This document shows, piece by piece, positions 1 to 7,672 of a stretch of DNA of 53,725 bases. The translations under genes and the position numbers were made by a program. This DNA is from Fen-999 sp035505955. GTDB taxonomy: Bacteria; Pseudomonadota; Gammaproteobacteria; Burkholderiales; Rhodocyclaceae. Position 1 is the first letter of the stretch, and each line of letters opens with the position of its first letter. The DNA lies in assembly GCA_035505955.1 (NCBI GenBank), contig DATJQH010000005.1:1-53725 (forward strand). The letters are read 5' to 3'. The notes under the pieces were generated by a model. That model did no database searches, had not been told where the DNA came from, and saw only the letters and a list, made by a program, of their open reading frames with translations.

Positions 1-324
1 TTGGCGGACGCCGGCACGGTCGGTGTACCCGCGAGCGACACGGTCACCGACTTCAATGCTGCAGTTCCGGCGAGCGGCGGCGACATTCTCGACCTGCGCG
101 ATCTTCTGGTCGGAGAGACCCACACCGGCGCGAATGCCGGCAACCTGGCCAACTATCTGCACTTCAGTTACGCGGGAGGCAACACGACCATCAACGTCCA
201 GTCACACGGGGCCGGGGTCGATCAGGTGATCACGCTGCAGGGCGTCAATCTGGTGGGTTCGTTTACCACCGATCAGCAGGTCATCCAGGATTTGTTGACC
301 AAGGGCAAACTGATCACGGATTGA
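1..324 (+). CDS. C-terminal end of a large type I-secreted (LapA/RTX-like) adhesin, partial
   Basis: The window opens inside this gene; 107 C-terminal residues are visible, ending at a TGA at 322-324. The visible part has the form of the C-terminal type I secretion target domain found at the end of giant surface adhesins: a DxxxDFN-like turn near residues 15-19, the segment DILDLRDLL near 29-37, a Gly/Asn-rich beta region, and a terminal stretch rich in Val, Leu and Thr. Such domains are recognised by an ABC transporter, membrane-fusion protein and TolC-type pore. The neighbouring LapD and LapG homologues and a TolC-family channel fit an adhesin held at the cell surface and released by LapG. 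The start, repeats and LapG cleavage site lie outside the window, so adhesin identity is inferred. Confidence 0.75.
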   Translation: MADAGTVGVPASDTVTDFNAAVPASGGDILDLRDLLVGETHTGANAGNLANYLHFSYAGGNTTINVQSHGAGVDQVITLQGVNLVGSFTTDQQVIQDLLTKGKLITD

Positions 325-350
325 AAGTCAGTCCCCGTGGTACGCCGTGC
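323..350 (+). repeat. Copy 1 of a 28-bp dispersed repeat
   Basis: This 28-bp stretch overlaps the adhesin stop codon and begins GAAAGTCAGTCCCCGTGGTA. It matches the copy at 4970-4997 at 27 of 28 positions and the copy at 31893-31920 at 24 of 28. A GC-rich inverted repeat follows immediately, as it does after the copy at 4970. Confidence 0.7.
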
Positions 351-352
351 AA

Positions 353-379
353 CGGGGCCCGCAAGCGCGGGCCCCGTTT
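353..379 (+). terminator. Rho-independent-like terminator after the adhesin gene
   Basis: A perfect 10-bp stem (CGGGGCCCGC at 353-362 and its complement at 367-376) with a 4-nt loop is followed by TTT. It separates the adhesin gene from the convergent lapD gene and could act in both directions. Confidence 0.7.
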
Positions 380-383
380 CATG

Positions 384-2303
384 TCAAAGGACTTCCTTGA
401 TCGCGGGGCCGGTGGCGCCGTCGAAGCCCACGTCGGCCAGCGCCTGAAGCTCCTTCTCGCTGACGACACCTTCTGCGATCACCGTGAGGCCGATGCCGTG
501 GGCGATGATCGAAAGGCCCTGCAGGAATGTCCGGTTGCTGTCGTCGTCGTCCAGCCCGCGAATGAAACTGGCGTCGACTTTCAGATAGTCGAGGCCGAGA
601 TCGTGGATCAGCCCGATCTGGCTGAAATGGTGACCGAAGTGTTCGATGCCGATGCGGCATCCGGCGCGTTTGATGTCGCCGACGATGCCGCGGAAGGCGT
701 CGATGTGGTTCATGACGCCTGCTTCCGCGACCTCGAGCCACAGCCTGGCGGCGGCTCGGGGACGCTGCCGCAGCAGATCGAGCAGGCCCGTGCGGAAGCC
801 TTCGTCCTGGAGGGAACTGCCGGACAGGTTGATCGCCAGGCCGGGCAGCGAAGCGTCCTGCGCCAACTGGTCGAGCCCAAGCGAGACGGCCGCGAGGTCG
901 ATCTGCGGCGTGAGGCGCAGGCGTTCCGCCATGGGCAGGAAGCGTCCGGCCGGCAGCCACTCGCCATGCTCGTCGAGCATGAGCCGCAATGGACACTCGC
1001 GGTGCATGGTCTGTCCTGCAAGCGTCGCCACCGGGAATGACACGAGGCGCACCCAGCGCTTTTCCAGGGCGTTGCGAATCATCCGCGTCCAGTCGTCGCC
1101 GCTCTTCGGCGCCTCGTCATCGGCGACGAAGCGCGCCTCGGCGACGCCATTGGCAGCTCGCGCTTCCGCGTCGGCGAGCGCTGCGTCCACCTGCGCCAGC
1201 ACTGTACTGGCATCGAGCCCGTGGGGATAGCGGCCGTAGCCGATGTAGGCAGTCGGCTCGTTGCCGACAAACGAGGCGCCTTCGCGCACCAGCGCTGCCA
1301 GCAGCCCTTCCGCAATCGGGCGCACCGGCTTGTCGCCCGGGATCACGAACGCGTAATCGGCACCGTTCAGGCGCGCCCCGAGACTGCCGGGCGAACCCGC
1401 GGCAAAGGCTTGAACGATGCTGCCGACGCGCTTCAGGAGATCATCCGTCGGTTCACGGCCGAGCCGGCGATTGATGTCGCCCAGGTTGGCCACCCGAATC
1501 AGCAGCAGCGAGCCGCCCGGAGATTCCGGATCGACCAGGCTGGCGCGCAGATGTGCGAAGAAGTGATTGCGGTTGGCGAGCCCCGTGAGCGGGTCGCAGT
1601 TCGCTTCCTTGCGTACCTCCTCGAGACGGGCCGCCTGGTCGTCGAACATCGACTTGAGTCGGCCCACGGTTGCGTTCATCGCGCCCGCGAGTTGCCGCAG
1701 TTCCGGCACCTTCGGCTCGTCGATCGTGACGAAGCGCCGTTCGGTGATCGCCCTGGCCTGGTCGATCACCGCGTTCAGCGGCTTGCGCAGTCGGCCGAGA
1801 ACAAGCGAGCCGAGCAGGCCGCCGACCACGCCGGCAACGCCCAGGGCGCCGACCAATTCGATCACGCTGTTCCACAAGGCCGAATAGGCGAAGCGGCTAT
1901 GGCTGACGAGTTCTATCGTGCCGACCTGTTTCCAGCCGTCGGTGATGCGCGCGAGACCCGGCTGCGCGACAATCGGCAACGCGTTGGAGAACCACGTCGG
2001 CACGCCGTTGCCGTTGGGCGCGGCGCGGCGCTCGATCAGCGTCTTGCCGAACGGATCCGTGACCCGGATCAGTTCGTAGTGGCCGCTGTCGAACAGCGCC
2101 GAGACGGCAAGTTCGATCGCCGCCGCGTCCGGGCTCTTCTGGCTCAACGAGAGTGCCAGGGCTGCGGCGTTGTCGGCGTTCTTCATGCTGAGTTGTTCCG
2201 AAAGGTACGAGCGTGCGCTCAGCGTCGCAGCAAGCAGGCTGCCCAGCAGCGCCAGCAGGGTGCTGGCGATGATCGCAAGCCAGAGTTGACGGTACATCGA
2301 CAT
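384..2303 (-). CDS. lapD: LapD-like inner-membrane c-di-GMP receptor with degenerate GGDEF and EAL domains
   Basis: Protein of 639 residues. A first membrane helix near residues 7-29 is followed by a periplasmic LapD/MoxY-type input domain to about 145, a second helix near 148-170, a HAMP/S-helix region to about 220, then GGDEF (about 230-385) and EAL (about 400-635) domains. The GGDEF signature is replaced by NGADY and the EAL triad by ECP, so neither cyclase nor phosphodiesterase activity is expected. The conserved segment KVDASFIRG of EAL folds remains. This is the pattern of Pseudomonas LapD, which binds c-di-GMP inside the cell and sequesters the protease LapG in the periplasm. The start ATG at 2303 has GGAAGGAA upstream. 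The gene follows lapG by 20 bases on the same strand, as expected for a LapG/LapD pair. Confidence 0.9.
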   Translation of the reverse strand: MSMYRQLWLAIIASTLLALLGSLLAATLSARSYLSEQLSMKNADNAAALALSLSQKSPDAAAIELAVSALFDSGHYELIRVTDPFGKTLIERRAAPNGNGVPTWFSNALPIVAQPGLARITDGWKQVGTIELVSHSRFAYSALWNSVIELVGALGVAGVVGGLLGSLVLGRLRKPLNAVIDQARAITERRFVTIDEPKVPELRQLAGAMNATVGRLKSMFDDQAARLEEVRKEANCDPLTGLANRNHFFAHLRASLVDPESPGGSLLLIRVANLGDINRRLGREPTDDLLKRVGSIVQAFAAGSPGSLGARLNGADYAFVIPGDKPVRPIAEGLLAALVREGASFVGNEPTAYIGYGRYPHGLDASTVLAQVDAALADAEARAANGVAEARFVADDEAPKSGDDWTRMIRNALEKRWVRLVSFPVATLAGQTMHRECPLRLMLDEHGEWLPAGRFLPMAERLRLTPQIDLAAVSLGLDQLAQDASLPGLAINLSGSSLQDEGFRTGLLDLLRQRPRAAARLWLEVAEAGVMNHIDAFRGIVGDIKRAGCRIGIEHFGHHFSQIGLIHDLGLDYLKVDASFIRGLDDDDSNRTFLQGLSIIAHGIGLTVIAEGVVSEKELQALADVGFDGATGPAIKEVL

Positions 2304-2323
2304 GGTCGCTTCCTTCCAAAAAA

Positions 2324-2992
2324 TCAGTCGAATCCTTCGCGGCGCGCGCGTTGGACCAGATCCTGCCAGCGCGACAGGCGGCCAATGCCGCCGGTGCTCT
2401 GCTGGGCCGAGCCGCTGGCGCCCTGCCAGATGGCCTCGCTGTTGAAACTGAACACGGGTGTCAGGTCCGGCCGCCGTGACGCGGGCCGGATGTCGGTAAT
2501 CAGGTTGTCGAGAACGAGCGGTTCCACGTCGGGTGCCGGGTAATATGCCAGCACCATATGCGCCTGCATGATCCCGCTGGACGGGCCGCCGATGCGGGCC
2601 TTGACGTACACCAGACGCAGTTGCTCGTTGGGGATGCCGGCGTCGAGCAGCGTGTAGTACTTGGCGATCGTGAAGTCCTCGCAGTCGCCCTTGCCCTTGG
2701 CCAGCGTTTCCATCGGCGTCGCCCAGTAGTCGCTCTGGCCCCAGACTTCCATGTCGTCGGCGAACTGGATGCGGCGGTTGAAGAACTCGTTCACCCGTCG
2801 CAACTTGTCGGTGGCGGTCGGCAAACCGCGCGCGTCCCCCAGGAGTTTCTGCCAGTCGCGGAAGTTGCCCGGCGCGCCACCGAGCGCCTGAAAGGTGGCA
2901 AGCAAGCGTTCGAGGTCCAGTGCGGGCGCAATCGTGATGCCAAGGCAGAGTGCCAATGCCAGCGTGACGAGTCGACGCAGGTGGGCCGCCAC
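2324..2992 (-). CDS. lapG: LapG-like periplasmic cysteine protease
   Basis: Bacterial transglutaminase-like cysteine protease of the LapG family. A putative catalytic triad is visible: Cys in KGDCEDF, His in QAHMVLAY and Asp in LVLDNL. LapG cleaves the N-terminal retention module of LapA-type adhesins when LapD is not bound to c-di-GMP. An N-terminal hydrophobic segment (LVTLALALCLGITIAPA) looks like a signal sequence for export. The start is uncertain: I chose GTG at 2992, which gives 222 residues with a normal signal peptide. The frame stays open to 3109, but that would overlap the promoter and start of the divergent TolC gene. No strong ribosome binding site decides it. Confidence 0.85.
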   Translation of the reverse strand: MAAHLRRLVTLALALCLGITIAPALDLERLLATFQALGGAPGNFRDWQKLLGDARGLPTATDKLRRVNEFFNRRIQFADDMEVWGQSDYWATPMETLAKGKGDCEDFTIAKYYTLLDAGIPNEQLRLVYVKARIGGPSSGIMQAHMVLAYYPAPDVEPLVLDNLITDIRPASRRPDLTPVFSFNSEAIWQGASGSAQQSTGGIGRLSRWQDLVQRARREGFD

Positions 2993-3094
2993 TGATTGTG
3001 AAACATGTTCAAACCCGCACGCCAACGCGATCGGCGCTCGCCAAGCAGATATAATGAACCTATGCAATGGAAATGGTTTTTTGGAGAGTGTCAA

Positions 3095-4957
3095 ATGCGT
3101 TCCCGACACAAAGCTGGCAGATTCTTTCTGGTCGGCGTGAGCCTTGCAGCCGCTTCTTCCATGGCGGCGCTGGCTCAGCAGGATACCCTCAAATCAGCTG
3201 CGCAGAAGGCCGTGATCGGCAGTCCGGACGTTCTGCAGAAATGGCATGCCTACCAGGCCGCGGATAACGAGCAGGATGCAGCGTTCGGCGGCTACCTGCC
3301 GCACGTCGACCTGAATGCAGGGATTGGGCGCGAGAACCGCAACGATCCGCTGCTCGTCAAGGACTACACGCGCCGCTCGACGTCGGTGACATTGACGCAG
3401 ATGCTCTACGACGGCTTCGCCACGCGCAACGAAGTGAAGCGTCTGGATCACGCGCGGCAGGTGCGCTTCTTCGAACTGCTCGACGCTTCGGAGACCGCCG
3501 CGCTCGAGGCCGCGCGCGCTTACCTCGACGTGCTGCGCTACCGCTCGCTGGTCGGTCTGGCTGAGGAGAACTACGTCCGGCACCGCGCCGTGTTCGAGCA
3601 GATCCAGAGGAAGGCGCAGGCCGGCGTTGCGCGCAAGGTTGATCTCGAACAGGCCTCGGGGCGGCTCGCTTTGGCTGAATCGAATCTACTCACCGAAACG
3701 TCGAATCTGCACGATGTCAGCGCACGCTACCAGCGTCTCGTGGGTGAGATTCCCGGGCGTGAACTGGCGCCGGCACCGGAGTTGACGGCAGGAATACCGG
3801 CCGACCGAAAGTCGGCTCTTTTATCGGTCCTCGGCGGTAACGCCGCCATCATGGCGGCGGTGGAGAACGTGCGTTCGGCCGACGCGGCCGCCGCTGTGCG
3901 CAAGGCGGCGTACCAGCCGCGCGTCGATCTGCGTCTGCGCAACGACCGCGGTGCAAACCTCAACGGCTACATCGGATCGACTGACGACCGCACGGCGGAG
4001 CTTGTCCTCACGTGGAACCTCTTCAACGGTTTCTCGGATCTCGCCCGCTCGCGCCAGTACGCCGACCAGCTCAATGTTGCCAAGGACCTGCGCGACAAGA
4101 CCTGTCGCGACGTGCGCCAGACCGCTTCGATCGCATACAACGACACGCGCAAACTCGCCGAGCAGCTGACGTACCTGGATCAGCACCAGTTGTCGGCCGA
4201 GAAGGCGCGCGAGGCCTATCGCAAGCAGTTCGACATTGGCCAGCGCACGCTGTTGGACCTGCTCGACACCGAGAACGAAACATTCCAGGCGAAGCGTGCC
4301 TACGTCAATGCCGAATACGATCTTTCGATTGCCCAGGCGCGTACCCAGGCGAGCTTGGGCAACCTGCTGCCCGCGATCGGTTTGACGCGGCTGGGTCAGG
4401 ACCAGGTGTCCACACCCGGCGACTGGCGCGCCGACGAGGACGCAGCCGAGCGTTGCCCGCCCGAGGCGCCGGAAATGTACGCCGAGGACAAACAGGCGCT
4501 GAACGCGCGCGCCGCCGAGTTCCTGCGCGAGTCGACCGCACCGGCCGAGACCGTCGCGGCAGGCACTGCTACGGCCGCGGCCGGCACGGAGCGCGAGCTC
4601 GCGGAAGCGCTCAAGGGTTGGGCTGCGGCCTGGGGCCGGCGCGACATCCCCGCGTATCTGGGCTACTACTCTCCCGCCTTCGTGCCCGAGCGCGGCCGCA
4701 GCCGAGCCGCCTGGACGGCCGACCGCAAACGCATCATCGGCAGTGCTGGCGCGGTCAAGGTCGATGTGTCAGGAATCAAGGTGATCATGAAGGGCCCCGA
4801 TACCGCAACGACGACTTTCATCCAGGCCTACCAGTCGCCGGTGTTCCGCGACGTCGTCGCCAAGTCGCTCGACTGGCGCCGCCTCGATGGCAAGTGGCTG
4901 ATCGAGCGCGAGTCGGCCGATCAGGCCATGCGCGCGATTTCGACGACCGGCAACTAG
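3095..4957 (+). CDS. TolC-family outer membrane channel fused to a C-terminal NTF2-like domain
   Basis: Protein of 620 residues from ATG 3095, which follows GGAGAG at 3083-3088. The signal peptide (positive MRSRHKAGR, hydrophobic core, AALAQ) supports this start; the frame is open upstream to 3005. Residues about 30-440 are a TolC/AggA/LapE-type outer membrane efflux domain with two similar alpha-helical halves. After a charged linker, residues about 500-615 form a second domain (ALKGWAAAWGRRDIPAYLGY ... KWLIERE) resembling the SnoaL/NTF2-like (Cds6-type) domain often found at the C-terminus of L,D-transpeptidases. Ordinary TolC proteins are about 430-500 residues and lack this. Its position beside lapG, lapD and a type I-secreted adhesin suggests it is the adhesin's export pore; the ABC transporter and fusion protein are not in the window. 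Confidence 0.88.
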   Translation: MRSRHKAGRFFLVGVSLAAASSMAALAQQDTLKSAAQKAVIGSPDVLQKWHAYQAADNEQDAAFGGYLPHVDLNAGIGRENRNDPLLVKDYTRRSTSVTLTQMLYDGFATRNEVKRLDHARQVRFFELLDASETAALEAARAYLDVLRYRSLVGLAEENYVRHRAVFEQIQRKAQAGVARKVDLEQASGRLALAESNLLTETSNLHDVSARYQRLVGEIPGRELAPAPELTAGIPADRKSALLSVLGGNAAIMAAVENVRSADAAAAVRKAAYQPRVDLRLRNDRGANLNGYIGSTDDRTAELVLTWNLFNGFSDLARSRQYADQLNVAKDLRDKTCRDVRQTASIAYNDTRKLAEQLTYLDQHQLSAEKAREAYRKQFDIGQRTLLDLLDTENETFQAKRAYVNAEYDLSIAQARTQASLGNLLPAIGLTRLGQDQVSTPGDWRADEDAAERCPPEAPEMYAEDKQALNARAAEFLRESTAPAETVAAGTATAAAGTERELAEALKGWAAAWGRRDIPAYLGYYSPAFVPERGRSRAAWTADRKRIIGSAGAVKVDVSGIKVIMKGPDTATTTFIQAYQSPVFRDVVAKSLDWRRLDGKWLIERESADQAMRAISTTGN

Positions 4958-4969
4958 CGGCCGTCCCGC

Positions 4970-4997
4970 GAAAGTCAGCCCCCGTGGTACGCCGTGC
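4970..4997 (+). repeat. Copy 2 of the 28-bp dispersed repeat
   Basis: Begins GAAAGTCAGCCCCCGTGGTA and lies in the short gap between the TolC-family gene and the convergent NUDIX gene. It differs from copy 1 at one base. Read in the plus direction it could encode ESQPPWYAV, close to the ESQPLWHAV that the third copy encodes inside FlgJ. Confidence 0.75.
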
Positions 4998-5002
4998 GGG
5001 CG

Positions 5003-5017
5003 CCCCCTGTCAGGGGG
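5003..5017. terminator. Short GC palindrome between convergent genes
   Basis: CCCCCTG-T-CAGGGGG is a perfect inverted repeat with a single central base. It lies just after copy 2 of the 28-bp repeat and contains the TGA stop codon of the NUDIX gene (5010-5012, minus strand). No T-run follows, so bidirectional termination is only a guess. Confidence 0.4.
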
Positions 5018-5555
5018 TCGCCAGGTCGGACGCGTGAAAGCGCAGGCTGCCGCGACGGCGGTCCTCGAAGTAATGTCGCAGCGTCATGGCGATGGTGCGA
5101 AACGCGATGTCGTCCCACGGCACTTCTTCCTCCGCGAACAGGCGCACGTCCAGCGTCTCGGCGCCCGCCGAAAATCCGAGACTCCGGAGCGTCGCTCCGA
5201 AGATCACATGCACCTGGCTGATGTGGGGCACCGATATCAGCGTGAAGATCGCGCCGAGTTCGATGTCCGCGTTGGCCTCCTCGCGCGTTTCGCGCAGGGC
5301 CGCCTGCGCGATGGTTTCGCCGTTCTCCATGAAGCCGGCCGGCAGGGTCCATAGGCCCCGGCGCGGTTCGATCGCCCGGCGGCAAAGCAGCACCTTGTCC
5401 TGCCAGATCGGCAGCGAGCCGACGACCAGGCGCGGATTGCGGTAGTGGATGGCCCCGCATGCGTCGCAGACGTGGCGTGGCAGGCTGTCCCCGGCCGGCA
5501 CCCGGAAGCTGATGGGCGCGCCACAACTGGCGCAGTAATTGATCGCGGGATCCAT
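5010..5555 (-). CDS. NUDIX hydrolase with N-terminal zinc ribbon
   Basis: Protein of 181 residues. Two CxxC pairs (CASC near residue 8, CDAC near 30) form a zinc ribbon. A NUDIX box follows: G-x5-E-x7-RETREEANA, where the usual Gly near the end is Asn. The REtxEE metal-binding core is intact, so pyrophosphohydrolase activity on a nucleoside diphosphate derivative such as an NADH- or ADP-ribose-like substrate is plausible; the exact substrate cannot be read from sequence. It stands alone, convergent with the TolC-family gene and divergent from flhDC, and has no evident link to motility. Confidence 0.85.
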   Translation of the reverse strand: MDPAINYCASCGAPISFRVPAGDSLPRHVCDACGAIHYRNPRLVVGSLPIWQDKVLLCRRAIEPRRGLWTLPAGFMENGETIAQAALRETREEANADIELGAIFTLISVPHISQVHVIFGATLRSLGFSAGAETLDVRLFAEEEVPWDDIAFRTIAMTLRHYFEDRRRGSLRFHASDLATP

Positions 5556-5764
5556 GCAACCATTCTAGCGACCACATTCGAAGTCAAATAAGTGAACAAA
5601 ATTTCAATCGGTTATTCGCGATTTGTAAGGTTTTTTGTTACAAGGTTGCGCTATCCATTTCTTACAACAGAAACAGTTTTTCAGTGATTTTCTCCTTGAC
5701 GGGGTCCGTAGAGAATGCGATCACCGTCAAAGCAGCCGCGGCGCGGTTCTCAAGGAGCAACCGA
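5556..5764 (+). promoter_or_regulatory. AT-rich leader and promoter region of flhDC
   Basis: This 209-base gap between the divergent NUDIX and flhD genes is clearly AT-richer than its surroundings in 5565-5700, with T-runs and A-runs, as expected for the promoter of a master regulator. I could not pick a convincing -35/-10 pair. A good ribosome binding site, AGGAG at 5753-5757, precedes flhD. No CGGCA-N5-TGCCG palindrome or sigma-54 site is present here. Confidence 0.55.
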
Positions 5765-6082
5765 ATGAATTCGACCGACACCTACAACGACATAAAGGAA
5801 GTCAACCTTGCCTATCTGATGCTCGCCCAGAACATGGTGCGATCCGACCGGGAGGGCGCAACCTTTCGCTTGGGCATCAGCGAGGAGATAGCCGACATCC
5901 TTGCCCGTCTCACGCCTGGCCAGGTTCTCAAGATGGCCGCTTCCGAAATGCTGCTGTGCAGCTTCCGTTTCGAGGACACGCTCCTGCTCGATCTGCTCGC
6001 GAACCACGAGCGCGATCGCGGCGTCGGCCACGTGCACGCGGCGATTCTCGCTGCCGGCCGGCCGGTCGAAACGGTTGCCTGA
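5765..6082 (+). CDS. flhD: Flagellar master regulator subunit FlhD
   Basis: Protein of 105 residues, the usual FlhD size. The segment VNLAYLMLAQNMVRSDREGATFRLG and the later DTLLLDLLANH are characteristic of the family, taken in short pieces across residues 13-100. FlhD joins FlhC in a D4C2 complex that activates early flagellar promoters with the housekeeping sigma factor. The start ATG 5765 has AGGAG eight bases upstream; the in-frame codon at 5684 is rejected because it lies in the leader and the extra 27 residues are not FlhD-like. flhC follows after 36 bases, so the two form an operon. Its presence beside a FleSR-type system is notable. Confidence 0.93.
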   Translation: MNSTDTYNDIKEVNLAYLMLAQNMVRSDREGATFRLGISEEIADILARLTPGQVLKMAASEMLLCSFRFEDTLLLDLLANHERDRGVGHVHAAILAAGRPVETVA

Positions 6083-6118
6083 CGCGCCAGTCCAAGCACG
6101 CATCGTTCGGAGGTTCCA

Positions 6119-6658
6119 ATGCGCAACAAGTCCGTGATTTCGGAGGCGCGGGACATTCGTCTCGCAATTGAGCTGATCCAGTTGGGCGCACGCCTGCAGA
6201 TGCTGGAAGCGGAAACCAACCTGTCGCGTGAGCGCCTGCTCAAGCTCTACAAGGAAGTGAAGGGCGTTTCGCCGCCCAAGGGCATGCTGCCGTTCTCCAC
6301 CGACTGGTTCATGACCTGGCAGCCGAACGTGCATGCGTCGCTTTTCATGGCGTACTACCGCTTTCTCGACCGCAACACGCAACTGACCGGCCTCGAACTC
6401 ATCATCAAGGCCTACCGGATGTATCTGGAAAAGGTCAGTCGGGCCGGCATGGACGTGGTTCTGTCGCTCACGCGTGCGTGGACGATGGTGCGCTTCTTCG
6501 AGGCCAGCATGCTGCAGATGGCGAGTTGCAAGGAATGCGGCGGCGAGTTCGTTGCGCACGCCTACGACCCGACCCGCGGCTATGTCTGCGGCCTGTGCCA
6601 CATGCCGGCGCGCGCCGGCAAGACCCGTCGCGCTGCGGCCGAGGCAGCCGTCGCCTGA
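6119..6658 (+). CDS. flhC: Flagellar master regulator subunit FlhC
   Basis: Protein of 179 residues, starting at ATG 6119 after GGAGG. It shows the FlhC zinc site as two Cys pairs, CKEC near residue 137 and CGLC near 157, and the conserved segments LIQLGARLQMLE and STDWFMTWQPN. FlhC carries most of the DNA-binding surface of the FlhD4C2 activator. The C-terminal tail is Ala/Arg-rich and variable. The gene is followed by a cluster of hairpins that separates flhDC from motAB. Confidence 0.94.
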   Translation: MRNKSVISEARDIRLAIELIQLGARLQMLEAETNLSRERLLKLYKEVKGVSPPKGMLPFSTDWFMTWQPNVHASLFMAYYRFLDRNTQLTGLELIIKAYRMYLEKVSRAGMDVVLSLTRAWTMVRFFEASMLQMASCKECGGEFVAHAYDPTRGYVCGLCHMPARAGKTRRAAAEAAVA

Positions 6659-6669
6659 CACGTCCGTCG

Positions 6670-6694
6670 GCTGCCCGGCGCCAGGCCGGGCAGC
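6670..6694 (+). terminator. Strong GC hairpin after flhC
   Basis: GCTGCCCGGC (6670-6679) pairs perfectly with 6685-6694 around a 5-nt loop. There is no T-run behind it, so it may be a Rho-associated or attenuating hairpin and not a full intrinsic terminator. It is the first of three hairpins between flhC and motA. Confidence 0.55.
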
Positions 6695-6697
6695 GCA

Positions 6698-6723
6698 TCG
6701 CCGGCGCAGACTCCCGCCGGCGA
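6698..6723 (+). repeat. Second hairpin between flhC and motA
   Basis: TCGCCGGCG (6698-6706) and CGCCGGCGA (6715-6723) are perfect complements separated by 8 bases. It follows the first hairpin by three bases. Confidence 0.5.
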
Positions 6724-6747
6724 ATGAATCCCGATATGATTACGTTT

Positions 6748-6784
6748 GACCGGACCGCAATCAGCAGTCTGCTGCGGCCCGGTC
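6748..6784 (+). repeat. Third, bulged hairpin just upstream of the motA ribosome binding site
   Basis: The outer arms GACCGGACCG (6748-6757) and CGGCCCGGTC (6775-6784) pair at 9 of 10 positions, and the inner arms CAGCA and TGCTG pair perfectly around GTC, leaving a small bulge on the left. The motA ribosome binding site GGGGAGG begins 12 bases later. Confidence 0.5.
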
Positions 6785-6808
6785 GGTTTGCGTCCGGGGA
6801 GGCTGTCG

Positions 6809-7666
6809 GTGTTTCTGCTCATTGGTTACGTGATCATCATCGCCGCGTCGGTCGGCACGTATGCGGTGCACGGCAGCCTGGCGGCCCTCTTCGTGCCGAT
6901 GGAGTATCTGGCGATCGTCGGCCTCACGATCGGCAGTTTCGTCGCGGGCAACAGCAACAAGGCCTTCAAGGCGACGATCAGCGCGCTACCGTCGGTGCTG
7001 TCGGGGTCGCCGTTCAACAAGGCGCTCTACATGGAACTCCTTGCCATGCTCTACGAGATACTTGGCAAGGTGCGCAAGGAAGGGTTGATGTCGATCGAAG
7101 GCGACATCGAGAATCCAGAGAACAGCCCAATCTTCACGAAGTACCCGACCATCGTCAAGGATCACCACGTGATGGAGTTCATCACCGACTATCTGCGCAT
7201 GATGGTCGGTGGCAATCTCAACGCGTTCGAGATCGAGAACCTCATGGATCTCGAGATCGAGACCCACCACAACGAGGCGCACCTGCCCGCCCATGTGATG
7301 GCCAAGACGGCCGACGCGCTGCCGGCGTTCGGCATCATCGTGGCCGTGATGGGGGTTGTCAATGTCATGGGATCGGTCGGCGAGCCGCCGGCCGTGCTGG
7401 GCAAGATGATCGGCGGCGCGCTCGTGGGCACATTCCTCGGCATCCTGATTTCCTACGGGTTCGTATCGCCGATCGCCACGCAACTGGAGCAGAAGGCCGA
7501 GGTCGGCGGCAAGATCTACCAGTGCATCAAGGCCGTGCTGCTGGCGAGCATGAACGGGTACGCGCCGCAAGTGGCCGTCGAATTTGGCCGCAAGGTCCTG
7601 TATTCGGCCGACCGGCCGGGCTTCCTCGAGCTGGAAGAGGATCTCAAGGCGCGCAAGGGCAAGTAA
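6809..7666 (+). CDS. motA: Flagellar motor stator protein MotA
   Basis: Protein of 285 residues with four membrane helices (about 1-20, 30-50, 170-192 and 200-222) and a large cytoplasmic loop. The start is GTG 6809, giving the typical MotA N-terminus (M)FLLIGYVIII, with GGGGAGG at 6796-6802 upstream; the open frame to 6746 adds a non-homologous extension. The loop contains the Arg/Glu-rich segment that contacts FliG, and the Pro-containing third helix segment (ALPAFGIIVAVMGVVNVMGS) is conserved. MotA with MotB forms the ion-conducting torque unit. motB follows after 6 bases. This is the first of two stator pairs in the window. Confidence 0.93.
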   Translation: MFLLIGYVIIIAASVGTYAVHGSLAALFVPMEYLAIVGLTIGSFVAGNSNKAFKATISALPSVLSGSPFNKALYMELLAMLYEILGKVRKEGLMSIEGDIENPENSPIFTKYPTIVKDHHVMEFITDYLRMMVGGNLNAFEIENLMDLEIETHHNEAHLPAHVMAKTADALPAFGIIVAVMGVVNVMGSVGEPPAVLGKMIGGALVGTFLGILISYGFVSPIATQLEQKAEVGGKIYQCIKAVLLASMNGYAPQVAVEFGRKVLYSADRPGFLELEEDLKARKGK

Positions 7667-7672
7667 CTCGCG

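Noticed and set aside
5636..5724. Possible sigma-70 -35/-10 pairs before flhD
   Set aside because: Several TTG- and TAT-like words exist but none combines a good -35, a good -10 and 16-18 base spacing, so I only mark the region as regulatory.
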